64,000 bases of DNA from Papaver somniferum (GCF_003573695.1 NC_039359.1:93467385-93531384), one strand, 5' to 3'; shown: positions 49,073 to 60,784, numbered from the stretch's first letter. Notes: a model not told the origin generated them from the sequence alone. A program made the numbers and translations.

Positions 49073-49817
49073 AGCAGTTTAGGCCTGTTCCTATGGGCAT
49101 AACAAACTGGCTAGTTTGCCATTTGGAACCACTCCCTTTTCAGGACTCCCTTATGTGCATATCAGTTTTAAACTTTTAATCCATTTGGTCATCAAAACAC
49201 GTATCTTCTTCTTTTCTTCTTCATTAATCTCGAATAACAAAATCCAACTTCTCAAACCTAATAACACTATCTCAAATTTCCACCACACATTTAATCATCC
49301 TCCTCGATTTTTTCCTATCCCTGGAAACCAATTCGGGAAATGCAACAGCAGAATGTAACTTTGGCGATAACTATCTAAAAAATGAAATTCTCAAAGTTCA
49401 TGAAGCAACAATACTCAGCGCTCGGGACAACATAAAGTTTGGTACTGTACCTCCTCTTGATGCTGTGAAGATTCCGGCAGACAAATTATAAAAAAAATTG
49501 GGTCTTGACAATAAAAAGCTGGGCATCACCTGCAGGGATTTAGAGATTTAGAGAAAGATACAAACTGTAGAAGAAACCATTGATGAAGCCGTGGATTTTG
49601 GGGAGTATAAGTATGTTGCAGCAGGCATAAATGGTGGTGTACCTCTTTGAAAAGTACAAGACTCCAAGTCAAACCAAGTCAAGTCACAGTCAGAGTACCA
49701 CTTGTACAGTGATGTACACAGAACGCCTGATCCTAGATATACAAAATCCTATCTTTTCCTACCAGAAAGCACAAACAGCACAAAGCCTTTTCCTCAACTT
49801 ATCTTGTTTTCTCTCAG
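49073..49817. other. MITE-like terminus and gene-like fragment upstream of the FKBP gene
   Basis: 49081-49115 (GGCCTGTTCCTATGGGCATA) resembles sequences at 56116-56135 and, inverted, 59682-59700, suggesting a Harbinger-type terminus. At about 49340-49490 a plus frame reads EILKVHEATILSARDNIKFG and PPLDAVKIPADKL, then stops; a later frame includes TVEETIDEAVDFG. It has protein-like composition but I do not recognise it; it may be an exon relic. The remaining ~180 bases would be promoter and 5' UTR of the FKBP gene. Confidence 0.35.
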
Positions 49818-51355
49818 ATGAATATGGCAGCCTGCAATTTCAGAAACTTAACTCAATGTCAATGCATTCTCACATCTGGAAACTTAAATAAGAAGCAGCA
49901 AGACAATAATAACACTAGGCTGGTCATCCAAATCGATTTCCAGAGCAAAGTGACAAGGAGGTTAGTTTTGGATTCTATAGGTTTCACTACTGCATTACTA
50001 TATGTGGCTCATCCTGTTGTGGCTGCACCGATGCCGGATTCAATGGAACCTGAAGTACTTCGGTAAGTCATGTATCAATTATAATCAGTTGTTCTGCCTT
50101 TAAATTTCTGAAATCGGAGAAAACCGAAAAGAAATCAGTACAAGTTCATAATCGGGAGTGTGGATGAGGTTAGATTTTTAGACAGGTTGTTTACTTCATT
50201 TGTTAGAACTTAGATTTGGGACTAGTCAGGTAAATCTTGTGATGCGAAGCTCTTTATCAATTTGATCGACTTTTTGAATTTGGAGTACACAGGACTCGAA
50301 GGCTGGCTGATGGACTAATAATTCAAGGTCTGTATTTTCTTTTCCTAGGATGTACATTAAAATACAGCAACCATCTTACTGAATTTCCGTACTACGCTAA
50401 AAGTTCAATCCAAAATGTAGAATATAAACTTACAGTCTTATTATATTATGTACCTCAAGATGTTGTTGACGGAATAGGGATTGAAGCACAGGATGGTGAT
50501 CTAGTTGAATTTAACTACGTTTGTCGACGTTCCAATGGCTATTTTGTTCACAGGTAAAATTGCAATCATCTCCTTTGTCTCTAAGTTATGCAAGGTTGTG
50601 TAATTAAGCATTAGGTACAATTACGGAGACTGGGAACTAGCTTTTTGTTTAACTTGTATGATGGTGTGTTCCAAATTTTAGCACCGTGGATCAGTTCAAC
50701 GGAGAAAGTAAGCCTGTAATACTCCCCCTTGATGATAATCAGGTTGGTTCACTCATGTTCCTTTGTTTTTCATAGTTCTATCTGAGTGTCTTAACAAACA
50801 CAAATGTTTTCATTTTCATTAATTTTCTGTTTTCTTTTACAAGAAACAAACAGATTATTAGAGGCTTGAAGCAGGTCCTGATTGGTATGAAGGTTGGAGG
50901 TAACTCAAGGGTTTTACAGATCTCTAAGCTCTATCTGTCAATTCATAACCCATAATATAATATAATGCCACAAAAAAATTAGGATGAAGCAACTGCCCTA
51001 TTAGTGATTGTTCTCCTGTAAACGGAAATGTAACACTTTAATTGATAGTAAGTTTGTATTTCTTGCAGGGAAGAGAAGGGCATTGATACCTCCATCAGCC
51101 GGATATGTTAATGAAAATTTAAAACCAATTCCTGAGGAGGTTTGGTTTTGCTATTTTTTAATTTCATAAATTATTACTAGCAGTGGCACTGCGCCAAGGC
51201 CAAGCAATATAAAATTTGATTCTCTAACATCTATTAGTGATTCCATTAAAATGTTTTTTTGGGGTGTTGATTTGCAGTTTGGACCTCGGCGAAGCCTTCT
51301 TTCTCATGCAAATGAGCCATTGGTGTTTGAGGTGCAGTTGCTGAAGGTGTTATAA
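49818..51355 (+). CDS. FKBP16-1: FKBP16-1-type peptidyl-prolyl isomerase, thylakoid lumen
   Basis: Seven exons with GT/AG borders: 49818-50062, 50293-50327, 50460-50553, 50682-50742, 50854-50899, 51069-51139, 51278-51355; 209 residues, no frame break. Exon 1 is a transit region with RR before a hydrophobic stretch (SIGFTTALLYVAHPVVAA) and an Ala-X-Ala cut site, as expected for Tat-type import into the thylakoid lumen. The FKBP fold follows: DGDLVEFNYVCRR, YFVHSTVDQF, IIRGLKQVLIGMKVGG, RRALIPPSAGYV, FGPRRSLLSHANEPLVFE. The SLLSHANEPLVFE ending and its match to plant FKBP16-1 guide the name. The active-site Asp and Trp of FKBP12 correspond here to Val/His and Leu, so isomerase activity is probably weak. 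It converges with the RRP15-like locus. Confidence 0.9.
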
Positions 51356-51559
51356 TTTAGTGTTGCTTCTCAAAAAATAACCTTACAGAAAACTAGAATG
51401 TACAACAGAAATACTTTGACAATAAAAAAGTTACTGCGTGCTTCGTCTTACGCAATTTTATGGTATCTGTTCATGGATCATTTTTCCTTCAGTACGGACT
51501 ATGAATGTAATCCAAGATTTCCATGTTCAATAAAATTGTCATATCCGGTTAAATACACC

Positions 51560-52725
51560 TAAGACTTTAAGGACCTCGAAGACGCAACATAGGTAAAAAG
51601 AGTCATATGGGGAGTACACCATGTCATCATCAACAAGTTTCAGAAAAAAGCTTGCTCCTTGGAGGATAAAACTTCCAAGGCAGGCAGAATAGTTCTTCAT
51701 AAACATTCTCTTGCTTCACTTCCCATTTACGATGTCTGTTTATAACATGCCAGTCTCAGTGTAAAAGACTCTTTTAACTATTCTGATGAGAGACTTCTTA
51801 TGGGGTTGCGCTAGAGAAAAAGAGGAAGATTAATTGGTAGGTTGGAAAAGAATGTGCAGATCTAAAGAGTATGGGGGATTGGCCTTGACTTGAGATGCCT
51901 CAAGATCGCCAACCAGGCACTGTTGGCAAAATGGAGATGGAGACTCCAAAAAGAGAGACATACACTTCGGAGAAGGGTCATTCAAGAAAAAATGGAAAGG
52001 CAAGTGGGTGACAATTGGGGTGAAAGATTCTCCAAAACCTTAAGGAAAGGCTTGTGGAAAGGAATTCAAAAGCACAAACGTTGTGGAAAAGACTTCAACA
52101 ACCAACGTAGGCGATGGCTTCTGGTTAGCCAAGTGGGCAAACATTTTCCCTAGTCTACATATTGGCAGTCGACAAGAAGGCAAAAATTTAGGATCAAATT
52201 GTCAACTCTTGCTGGAACATTCTATACAAGAAAAATCCAACATCTGTGGAACTGGTGGACATAGCTAACTTGATGAGACTGATAGGACAAGGAGCTCCTC
52301 CAGTCTTACCTCACAATGAAGATCCAGTAGTCTGCAACACAGGTACTTCTTTCAATGTAAAATCCGCTTATGATTGGATAAAACATGCACCACCAAAACA
52401 CCAAATGTTGTTTGTGTGCTGAAAAAGAAATGCTGGGTGATATGGGATGTTTGATTAATGAAGTTGAGAAGCATGGTTCCGTTAATGAAGTTGAGAGCTC
52501 CATTAATGAAGTCGGGAATTCCTTTGAAATTTTTTTCATTTGATGCATGGTTTAGGATGTTTGGTCAGTTGCTCACTGGAAAATAGTTATTAGGAGCAAT
52601 TGTAACTAACTTACGAAGTATGTAACCATAGTTGACACTTGACAGGGATAGCGGTTGCATTTCCTATTTTTATTAATACCTTTTTCCTTCAGGAAAAAAA
52701 AAATAAACAAATAAAAAAAAAAGAT
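51560..52725 (+). mobile_element. LINE (L1-type) 3' fragment
   Basis: Broken plus frames match the end of the plant LINE reverse transcriptase and the region after it: KLAPWRIKLPRQAE, LLHFPF, MRDFLWG, LVGWKRMCRSKEYGGLAL, RCLKIANQALLAKWRWRLQ, GDGFWLAKWANIFP and FNVKSAYDWI. Stops and shifts occur throughout. An A-rich tail at 52690-52722 follows an ATTAATACC stretch, consistent with the 3' end of a LINE. The 5' part is missing. A short ATTAATGAAGT(T/C) triplication lies at 52453-52515. Confidence 0.7.
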
Positions 52726-52931
52726 AAATATCATGCAGACTATAACTCATTACTGGAACATCTTAATACTGATTAAAACTATGATATAAATACCTGAAAC
52801 AGAAAGATTCAGACAGGAAATTTTTTAGCATGCCTTAGGCAAGAAGGCCCTACAATATGAAAATTCCCAATTCTCAAGGAATTTCGAGCTAAAAATATTA
52901 CATGTACCAAATAGGGTCAGGCGTATGGAAA

Positions 52932-55444
52932 TCAATCTTCATCATCAGAACTATCTTGAGCCATCCCCCGATATCATGTGCCACACTCGAATCCTGGAGG
53001 ACATAATAGAAGTATTCACTAAGTTCAGACTTGTCAAAAATCCAACTAGGAAAGAAACAAGTACCATGCAAGACATATTCTTACCTCCATTTTATCTCAG
53101 TTCTTCAGTTTTGAGTTTGATAGCATATAACTATCATGTAACTGAGCCCACCCAGGTTCATTGTCAGCCTGCAAAACACTTAATAAAATGAATAAAATAT
53201 TCTATGAAATGTGCCAATTCCCGCCAAGAGGGACACAAACATAAACACGACTGAGATGAGAGCAAAGTTTTCTTAGCATTGAAGGTTATTGTTCTGTTTT
53301 GAAGGAATGATTTAAATTTATATTATGAATTATGAATTATCAATAGATATATCTTCAAAAATGCTTGTCCTTGGGTGCATCTTATGGCATATTCAGTTTT
53401 TAAAGCAAAAAGAAACATTCATTAAACCCACTTATGAAACCAAGTAACATCAGATGCTTTATGTCATAATCCATACATTCTCCTCCATACATCCTCCAAC
53501 TGAACCTATCACCCAATTGAACAATACCTTAAACCCCTTCTCAGTTGTAAGGTCCTACACCGTCTCTCCAATCTCCGTAAGGAAAACAAGTATTTGCGAC
53601 CTACGGTTTCCATTAGTTGGTGGTATCATTTATACAACATGCAAGGTTGTTTTCACAGCATCCATCTCATAACTCTGTAAATACAAGCTTACAAAAACTT
53701 GAACAGCATGCTGGCGAGGGATGATTTTAATTGTCTCTCTGGCCAACTCAATGACTTATGCCACACAAGTCACTGACTTTTTCAGTTCTTCTATTTTGTT
53801 ATACACTTGATAAAATGTTTGAATAGAAAAGACAAAAAAAAAAGAAAGATATACACCACCTTGGAGGAAGTTTCAGCTGGTTGTGAACTTCTCCTGCGTA
53901 TTTCTGATAAGAATGTCTGTCTTCTACGCTTAGCAATTGCTGTCAAGAATAGTATATTTCCCGTGTTATAAAGGTTGAACAAAACATAAGCACATCATGC
54001 ATCGCATACCAAGATCTAGCTTAGCATAAACTATACTGTTTCAACAATCTCAAATACTATGATAACAAGAGCGGGAAAACATGACTTCTCCTTCAATTAG
54101 ATTACTATGAAAGTTTTTTCAAATTCCCAGGGAGGTTTCCCATCAGATAGATAATTCCAGAAAGAATTTCTGAAGAACATACTTTAAATAATTACCCAAT
54201 TCTTAGCTTGTATGCAATATGAAAATTGCAACGTCAACCATATCAACAAGACTAACATCTACTGCAACCGCAACTGAAATACCTTTGGCGTCTTTAGCCC
54301 TTGATGGATTTAGTCCTTTCTGAGCATTTTGCGCTTTGCTGACCTGAAAACAACAGGCAACAAATTCATACGTAACTACTAAGTTGGTTCACAAAATACA
54401 GACATAAGTATTTTGATTCGAGGGGAGAGGACAAATGTTCCATAAGCATAGCAAACGGACTTACCGCAGTAAATAACTTGATCACTGAAATTTGATACCA
54501 CACACGAGAAATAGGAATTGATTAGTGCCAGGCAGAAAGTTAATGAAGCCAATTAGAGTTTATAAGAATTTCTAAATTAGGATAACACAGCAATACCTCC
54601 TTTAGCAGCAACACTCATAAGAAACTTGTCGTGTGAGTCTAAATATGCAGGGAGCTTCACATGGCCCTTCTCCCGCTCCTGTTAAACTTACAAATTTTAA
54701 ATTAGAATGACCAACTATAAACATGTCATTTACCTTAAAGCAGAATAATTGAAAAACAACCAGCAAGTTAACAACAAATTACCATATGTTTGTCCTTCTT
54801 GGCCTCCCCTTTGGCCTTTCTTTCGCTTAGCTCTCAGCAAGTTTCATGGCAACAAGCTCCTTGTGCCCTGACAAAACAGGGCCCTGCATTGATATTAAAC
54901 ATTAGACAAGTTCTTTTACCAAGAAGAAACTCCAAAAGATCAAGCTTCTTAATTCTTACCAATTCAGGGTCTGCAACTTTCTTCCCAATGATTGTGCTGA
55001 AAGCCATCTTAAAAGCTTTACAGCCATCAGTGAACATTGTAATTCCTGGCTCTATATTTGCGCCTTCGTCATCAGAATCTCCTTTCACCTCATCATCAGC
55101 ATCTGAACCATTTTCACCTTCCTCTCCGCTAGAATTCCCATCTGAAGCTGCCACTTCATTGTTAACGGGTCTTCTATCCATAGGCGAAGCTTTTCGCTTA
55201 TGTGCAGGCTTCTCGTACTCTTTCTCCTCCTCCTCCACCTCCTCATCATCATCATCATCTGAATTGTACTGTCTTTCCCTTTTGAGAAATAGTTTTTGCA
55301 TTTGCTTGTCTACCCTAACTTTCTTATCGGCACTACCCCGAAACACTTTCCCTCTCCCCTTTTCCCCTTATCATTTTTGTTAACACGGGCCTTCCGCCTC
55401 GTCGGAACTTTCCTTGTGGTTATCATATCAGTTTCTACAGACAT
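52932..55444 (-). pseudogene. RRP15: RRP15-like ribosome-biogenesis locus, frame broken
   Basis: RRP15 acts in the nucleolus in 60S pre-rRNA processing. Exons on the minus strand: 55444-54960 (MSVETDMITT start, acidic NSDDDDDEEVEEEE stretch, FKMAFSTIIGKKV), 54883-54783, 54678-54597 (KGHVKLPAYLDSHDKFLM), 54484-54465 (VIKLFTA), 54343-54283 (VSKAQNAQKGLNPSRAKDAK), 53939-53860 (AIAKRRRQTFLSEI) and 53168-53085 (EPGWAQLHDSYMLSNSKLKN). Splice borders are clean, but there is a frameshift near 55350-55370 and another near 54836. A TGA at 53097-53099 sits where the family has Trp, and the last acidic exon (ending 52932) is out of phase. It is either a decaying gene or carries sequencing errors. Antisense Ser-rich frames at 54790-55383 are shadows. 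Confidence 0.8.
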
Positions 55445-55869
55445 GGCAAGATACTGTGAAAGCGCCTTACCTTCTTCCTAACTACAATAAAACAATTATA
55501 ACTTACTGTTAAGTTTCTATAGATATGAAAACAAGTCATAAGAAGCATCAAAAGACATTAACAGATTTGAAAAAACTAGGGTTTCTCAATTATCAAAACC
55601 CTAATTAAAACTACAGATTCGAAAATTCTAAAGAAACATAAAATAGAAGACGAATTGATGCAGTAGAGATGCTGAAACAAAAAGATAGGTACCTTGTGTG
55701 ATGAAGTTCAGCAATAGTGGTGGCGGTCTGGGAAGATTTAAATTGTTTTTAGACCCTGAAAGAAAGAGGCAATGGTAGAAGGGATGAGAGTTTTTGAGTC
55801 TAGAGGGTTTAACCAGGATTTTTATGGATCGTTGGATTAATGATTCATCTTTAAGTGAAAAATACGATG
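55445..55869. promoter_or_regulatory. 5' flank of the RRP15-like locus
   Basis: Presumed 5' UTR and promoter region. An intron-like or UTR stretch with AAACCCTAATT and ACTAGGGTTT (55575-55605), the telo-box type motif common upstream of plant ribosome-biogenesis genes. No ORF. Confidence 0.45.
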
Positions 55870-56350
55870 TACCTATCAGGCCTCCTATGCATATGGCAAA
55901 ATTATGGGTATGGCAAAATTATGGGTATATGTTTATATGTCAATTATAGCATATAGACATACACAGCAAATTTCCAGCGAGCGATAGAATTTTCATAGCT
56001 AGATGATCTAATATCGCTCGCTGGTCATTCCAGCGCCACCGCTAGTCAGTACGTCGCTTGCTGTTTTGATCATCGCTAATCAGTTTCTCATCCAACGGCT
56101 ACAAACTTTCCCCTCTATAAAGCCGGTTCCTATGGGGGGTGGATAACCCACTTTCCATGCCACCTGGTCTGGAAAACTGGCCGCCCCACTATGGGATAAA
56201 AGATAAGCGATCGGTGGAGACTCGATCGCTAGCAGCCTCATTTCGATCGTCCGGTCTAGTTTGCACCGCTAGTAATTTAAACTCGACCTCCTGCGGTCGG
56301 TGCTCTACCGTTTATAAATACCGCCATTCCCTTTAGTTTTCATTCACAAA
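55870..56350 (+). promoter_or_regulatory. Transposon terminus-like DNA and promoter of the PMD gene
   Basis: Includes a direct repeat of ATGGCAAAATTATGGGTAT (55897-55930), GTTCCTATGGGG near 56126, CTGGAAAACTGGCC near 56170, several GATCG-rich boxes (GCGATCGG, TCGATCG, CGATCGTCC) and a TATA motif GTTTATAAATACC at 56310-56322. The CCGGTCTAG and TATAAATACC boxes recur on the minus strand at 59405-59530 upstream of another transposon ORF, which suggests homologous promoters. Confidence 0.45.
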
Positions 56351-56458
56351 AAAATTTACTTTCTTTCTCTAGAGAGCAGACCAAAGCGATTTTTTACTTA
56401 AAAATAAGTAGTTCCAAAACAAATAGACAAAAAAAAGAAACAGGAAAGTCAAAGGAAA

Positions 56459-58628
56459 ATATGTTGCAGATAGTGATATCTTACGGATCCAGGATAGACA
56501 CCAAGAGTTCGCAAATGTTAGGCAACTAGTTGGACCTGGTGATCTATGCATTTATGTAACCATCCCGAGCGAGTTCTCTTACCTAAACTAAGAGGTGGGT
56601 GGTCTGAGCTAACCGAAGTGTTTGTGTTACTCCCCGAAGCTGTTCAAGAATCCTTGAGAAGATATCCTTGGAATCGTTATATTTCATGAAAGACAAAAAC
56701 CACAGGACTCAAGTTGTGCGAGTTATTTGTGAACATTGGTGGAACACTACAGATACGTTCTTTTTGAAGGATTTCGAGTGTCGTAAGTTCTATTTCCCAT
56801 TCAATAGTTTAATTTTTAGTTCAGAAACAAATTTTAATTTTTAAAGATTTAGTTTTTTAGTTTGATTCAAATTTTAGTTCCACATACAAACTTTAATTTT
56901 ATGACCATGTTGTTTTTAGGATTCACACCATTAGATTTGTATATGTTGACTGGAGTAAAAAGTGGGGATGAAATACTACACTTTAACCAATTAAAGTGGA
57001 TATCATAAGGAAGATGGAAACAACTACTTCCCTTGTACTCAAATGATACTGAAGGAAAGCCAGAATCCAGAAAATTACACTCATATGGATTAAGAGTGTT
57101 TGGGTTGAAGGCTCTTTTGAACCGCTATGCTGGCAAGGGGATACACAAAGTTGACGATTATTCCGAGCTTGAACGTATTTTTGTATTATGGATGTTAGGC
57201 CAAGTTTTTTCCCCCAGTGCTAGCTCAGTGGCATTATTTGGTTTTCTGGACTCTTTAGAAGATTTAACTAAAGCGTCAAATTATGATTGGGATTCTACAA
57301 TGTTAGCTGAGCTATACATAAGTCTCGGTGAATGCTCATGTAAGAACTTAGATAGCTTCAATGGATTTTGGGTCATATTGGAGGTAAAGAACCAGAATCC
57401 TTTTCTATTATTATATTCATTATCGAGTTAATTGTCAAACTAGAGGTGAATGTACTAACACATCAATGTTCATCAATGTTATTTTTCAGTATTGGTGGTA
57501 TACTTACTTTAAGGTCGGCGAACCTGTTTCACGAAACACGATTAATTTTTTCCAATAATGTAACAAGTACAAAGCTGTAAATTGGATTAATCAAATTAAT
57601 GATGGTAAAAATATAGCTGATGTTCAGAGGATGCAACAACTGTGCAAAACTAGTATTAACATTATGCAATGTCGTATACAGAAATTGACGAGTTCCATGA
57701 ACCAATGGCACAAGGAATGCTACAGTTAAGCCTTAAGCGACTTATGTTTTACAGTCCAATTAGTGGTCAGGGTATTTGGTACTACGGAGAAAGACATATG
57801 TTTCAGCTACAAGGAAGAAAGGTAAAAGCAATCAACCAGTTTCCAACTTCAATAATTTCACATGATGATTGGATAAAGTTGATAAATAATGGACAACCTT
57901 GGGAAGAAGCTGAAGATTTGATCCAAATCTCGGAATATGACTTTGATTACTACATCTGGTTTCAAAAGGTATGCAAGATAAATATTGTTATTCATCCACA
58001 AAACTTAGGTAGTGTTGACTTTCCAGCAATTGGCAATTTGTCACTTACAGATCTCCCATCCCATCCTCCACGACTGACGGGTGAAGCATATACGTATCCT
58101 AGCAGTCAAATGAGGGCGTCAAATATGCCTCCAATATCTTAGGAAGTCCAGACTTTATCACCAAGTGGAGATATTGTTACAGCTCCACTTACTAGTGAAG
58201 GTCTGCAGCAGAGCTATCCATACTATGGTGTGGTGGCATCACAAGAAGAGTATCAGAATCAGTTGAACAATTTTTCGCTTTTTATCAATCAATTCCAGAA
58301 TTTTCACTTGAGCCAGATGAAAATACAGAGGGAGAATATGAGTTATGAATTGCATGAGACTCCGTTAGGGTCAAGTTCTAAAATGCCCGGTGATGGCAGT
58401 GCAAGAAGTCGTGGAAGTCGTCATGACACTCCAACTATGGTGGAAGAGACTCAACTACCAACCGCAGCAGGAACAACACCAGCAGAAAACGTGGAGACGG
58501 GTTTTGAGTCTCCTATTGGTTTCATTCCCCAAGGTCCTGTACTTACTCCTGGTGGTGGTTATGTAAATATGGATGCATTTAGGCAATCCATAATGTATAC
58601 CCCAAATTCAGCATTTCACCGATTCTAA
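56459..58628 (+). pseudogene. Plant mobile domain (PMD) protein gene, broken
   Basis: Frames from 56459 read ADSDILRIQDRHQEF, LTEVFVLLPEAVQESLRRYP, VICEHWWNTTDTFFLKDFEC, then after an intron (56783-56919) FTPLDLYMLTG, RVFGLKALLNRYAGKGIHKV, LERIFVLWMLGQVF, YDWDSTMLAELYISLGE and FNGFWVILE. After a second intron (57384-57489) comes YWWYTYFKVGEP. This order fits the plant mobile domain, found in MAIN/MAIL-type proteins and in transposon-borne relatives. A C-terminal part (57669-58142, 58230-58628) includes WYYGERHMFQLQGRKVKAIN and a Pro/Ser/Gln-rich tail. Stops and shifts (near 56590, 56690, 57010, 58142) break it. The promoter resembles that of a neighbouring transposon gene. Confidence 0.65.
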
Positions 58629-58859
58629 GTACCTCCAATTCAACCATCTATGGTACCATATCAAGGTTATGAATCACCTGATGCTACTCAGCCACCATCG
58701 CAAACCCCAAATAATGAGTTTTCACAGGATAAAACAGGCTTAGGGGAATATATATTTGGTAATCGTTAGTTTGATAGATAAATGCACTTTTGTTTGATAA
58801 ATAATAATCTTCATTTAAAGTATTTTAGTTAAGTTAAAATTGAGAACTTAAAATTGATA

Positions 58860-59360
58860 CATTAGATTAAATTCGAGAAACACTTTTAAGATTTCATAAC
58901 AACTTGCATATCAGAACTGCTTTCCGTTGTCACGGAGCCACTTTGCACGACATCTTTGATCGATCTCCAGCAGGGTTTCACCACTTCTCATGTTTCGAGC
59001 CTCTTCCCTTATCATACCAATATACTTGTTAACATTATTAAAAATTATGGAGAATCAAGCACTCAACACTATAGAATCACGATTGTTAAGGTTCTTTGTT
59101 TCTTCTTCAAATTTCAGTAAAACGCGTCCCCAAAACGGAATCGCCTGTAATGCACCATCAACGATTGGATGATTAGTGAAGAGAACATAATTCCTGCAGA
59201 TGCATTCATCTTCTAGCGTGATAAAATTATGTTGATGTGCAACTCTCCAACTATTTGCTCTTCTTATTTCATTTTGCACACTAGGTCGAAGCTCAAGTCT
59301 TTGATTTTCGGCCGCATGTTGCTCTTCTATGAATTGAGCCATAAACATGTTTTGAGCCAT
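58860..59360 (-). pseudogene. Myb/SANT-like Harbinger ORF1, frameshifted
   Basis: Starts MAQNMFMAQFIEEQHAAENQ at 59360. It has FITLEDECICRNYVLFTNHP and IPFWGRVLLKFEEETKNLNN (the SANT-like domain), and loses frame near 59060. The expected continuation (YIGMIREEARNMRSGETLLE, RCRAKWLRDNGKQF, SCYEILKV) follows in another frame to about 58860 with a stop after KQF. In plants this protein binds transposon ends with the Harbinger transposase. Confidence 0.65.
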
Positions 59361-59441
59361 TGAAAAATATAAGAAAATATGAAGAAGGTGTGAGTTAAAA
59401 TGGAAGAGGAATTTGGTATTTATAAGGGGGGGGGGGGGGGG

Positions 59442-59470
59442 NNNNNNNNNNNNNNNNNNNNNNNNNNNNN
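59442..59470. other. Assembly gap (29 N) after a poly-G run
   Basis: Preceded by 16 G (59426-59441), the same pattern as at 39287-39380. Confidence 0.95.
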
Positions 59471-59590
59471 GATTTATAGCCGCTGGATCAGATTCTACAT
59501 AGAGGTGTATACTAGACCGGCCGATCTTATAAAATTCGGTAATGGTGTAAACAAAAATGGACGGTGTAGACCGCTCGGTAGAAACTTGAC

Positions 59591-59632
59591 CTGGCCTGGC
59601 TAAGTGGAAAATTTACCACTTAGCCAGGCCAG
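59591..59632. repeat. Perfect 17-bp inverted repeat at a transposon junction
   Basis: CTGGCCTGGCTAAGTGG (59591-59607) and its exact reverse complement (59616-59632) around the 8-base spacer AAAATTTA, which contains a TTA. It separates the promoter of the minus ORF ending at 59360 from the plus ORF starting at 59833. It could be two abutting Harbinger-type termini. Confidence 0.75.
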
Positions 59633-59832
59633 TTTTCCAGCTCCATATTGGATGCAAAAATGGCAAACTTGAGAGTTTTCCATGCCCATAAGAACTGGCC
59701 AAAATACCCAATTTCAAACTCATTTCAACTCACACCAGAATTTCTAAATATCTCTAGAATTTCTAAATATCTCAATCTTCTTAAAATATAAAATAATCAC
59801 ACATTCTCTACAATTCTTAATTTCTTGTAATA

Positions 59833-60740
59833 TGTATTCACAATCTCAAATCCAAGGCAACGATAAAGGTAAAAAGATCAAAGTCTGGGGGTGCAATATA
59901 CACCATGATACAAAATGAATGCATTTGTCGTAATTATGTTTTTTTACCCAAGATTTTATTGATGGTGCACAACAACATGGTAACACCATGTGGGAAAAAA
60001 TATTTCGTAAATATGAAGAAGAAACCATGGACATCAATTCTCGTGATCAAAAGGGTTGGCGGAACACTTCGTTGTAATCAACAGGGAAGTAAGCGCTTAT
60101 GTTGGATTGATAAGCAAGCCAAGAGAGGTCGGGAGAGTGGTCTTGTGGGTGTTGAGGTTGAAAGAAAGGTTCGTACGAATTGGCGGCGAAAACATGGAAA
60201 ACAGTTCGGTTTTGAAAATTGGTATCATATTTTGAAGGTGTTGAACAAATATAATCCAGATGTGTTAGTAGGTAATCATCAAGTACCTGAAAGGTCACCA
60301 TATAATTATTCTCCCTCAAGACCAAATTCTTCACCATTTTCACCAGGTCCATCAAATTCTTCACCAGATACCTCAAGAAACCAAATGCGAACTTAGTTCT
60401 CAATGGTGATGGTGGCAAGAGAAAACTTCCAGGGAAGAACAATGCAAGACTGGATAGAAAATTAGCTCAACAAGGAGCAAGTTCCAGTGGATTTAACATG
60501 ACAGAGTTTATGGAACATCAAAAGACCGTCGATAAGCAAAGAGCAGTTGGTAGGAAATTTCAAAACAAATAGAGTAAGAAAAGTCGTCTTTCTCAAGAAA
60601 AATTTGGGTTTGACTATGACAAGCATAACATTCTTCAAGCTAACACTTCAATTATGAACTCCCAACAAAAACATGTGTGGAAAATCGAATTTGATAGGAT
60701 TCAAGCACAGTTCGAACAACAAGCTGGATTTACTAACACT

Positions 60741-60771
<31 letters not shown>

Positions 60772-60784
60772 GTTCGATGTAGTA
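59833..60784 (+). pseudogene. Myb/SANT-like Harbinger ORF1, second copy
   Basis: Start at 59833 (MYSQSQIQGNDKGKK). Scattered over three frames are NECICRNYVFFTQDFIDGAQ, TMWEKIFRKYEEETMDI, VSAYVGLISKAKREVG, KHGKQFGFENWYHILKV, GFNMTEFMEHQKTVDKQRAV and a C-terminal Met run encoded by (ATG)n at 60741-60772, ending SSM at 60784. The order is that of the Myb-like ORF1 with a NAM-associated C-terminal part. At least three frame breaks. It converges on the transposase at 61093. Confidence 0.7.

Noticed and set aside
54790..55383. 197-codon Ser-rich plus-strand ORF
   Set aside because: It is the antisense of the acidic RRP15-like exon; its Ser runs come from GAT/GAA codons read backwards.
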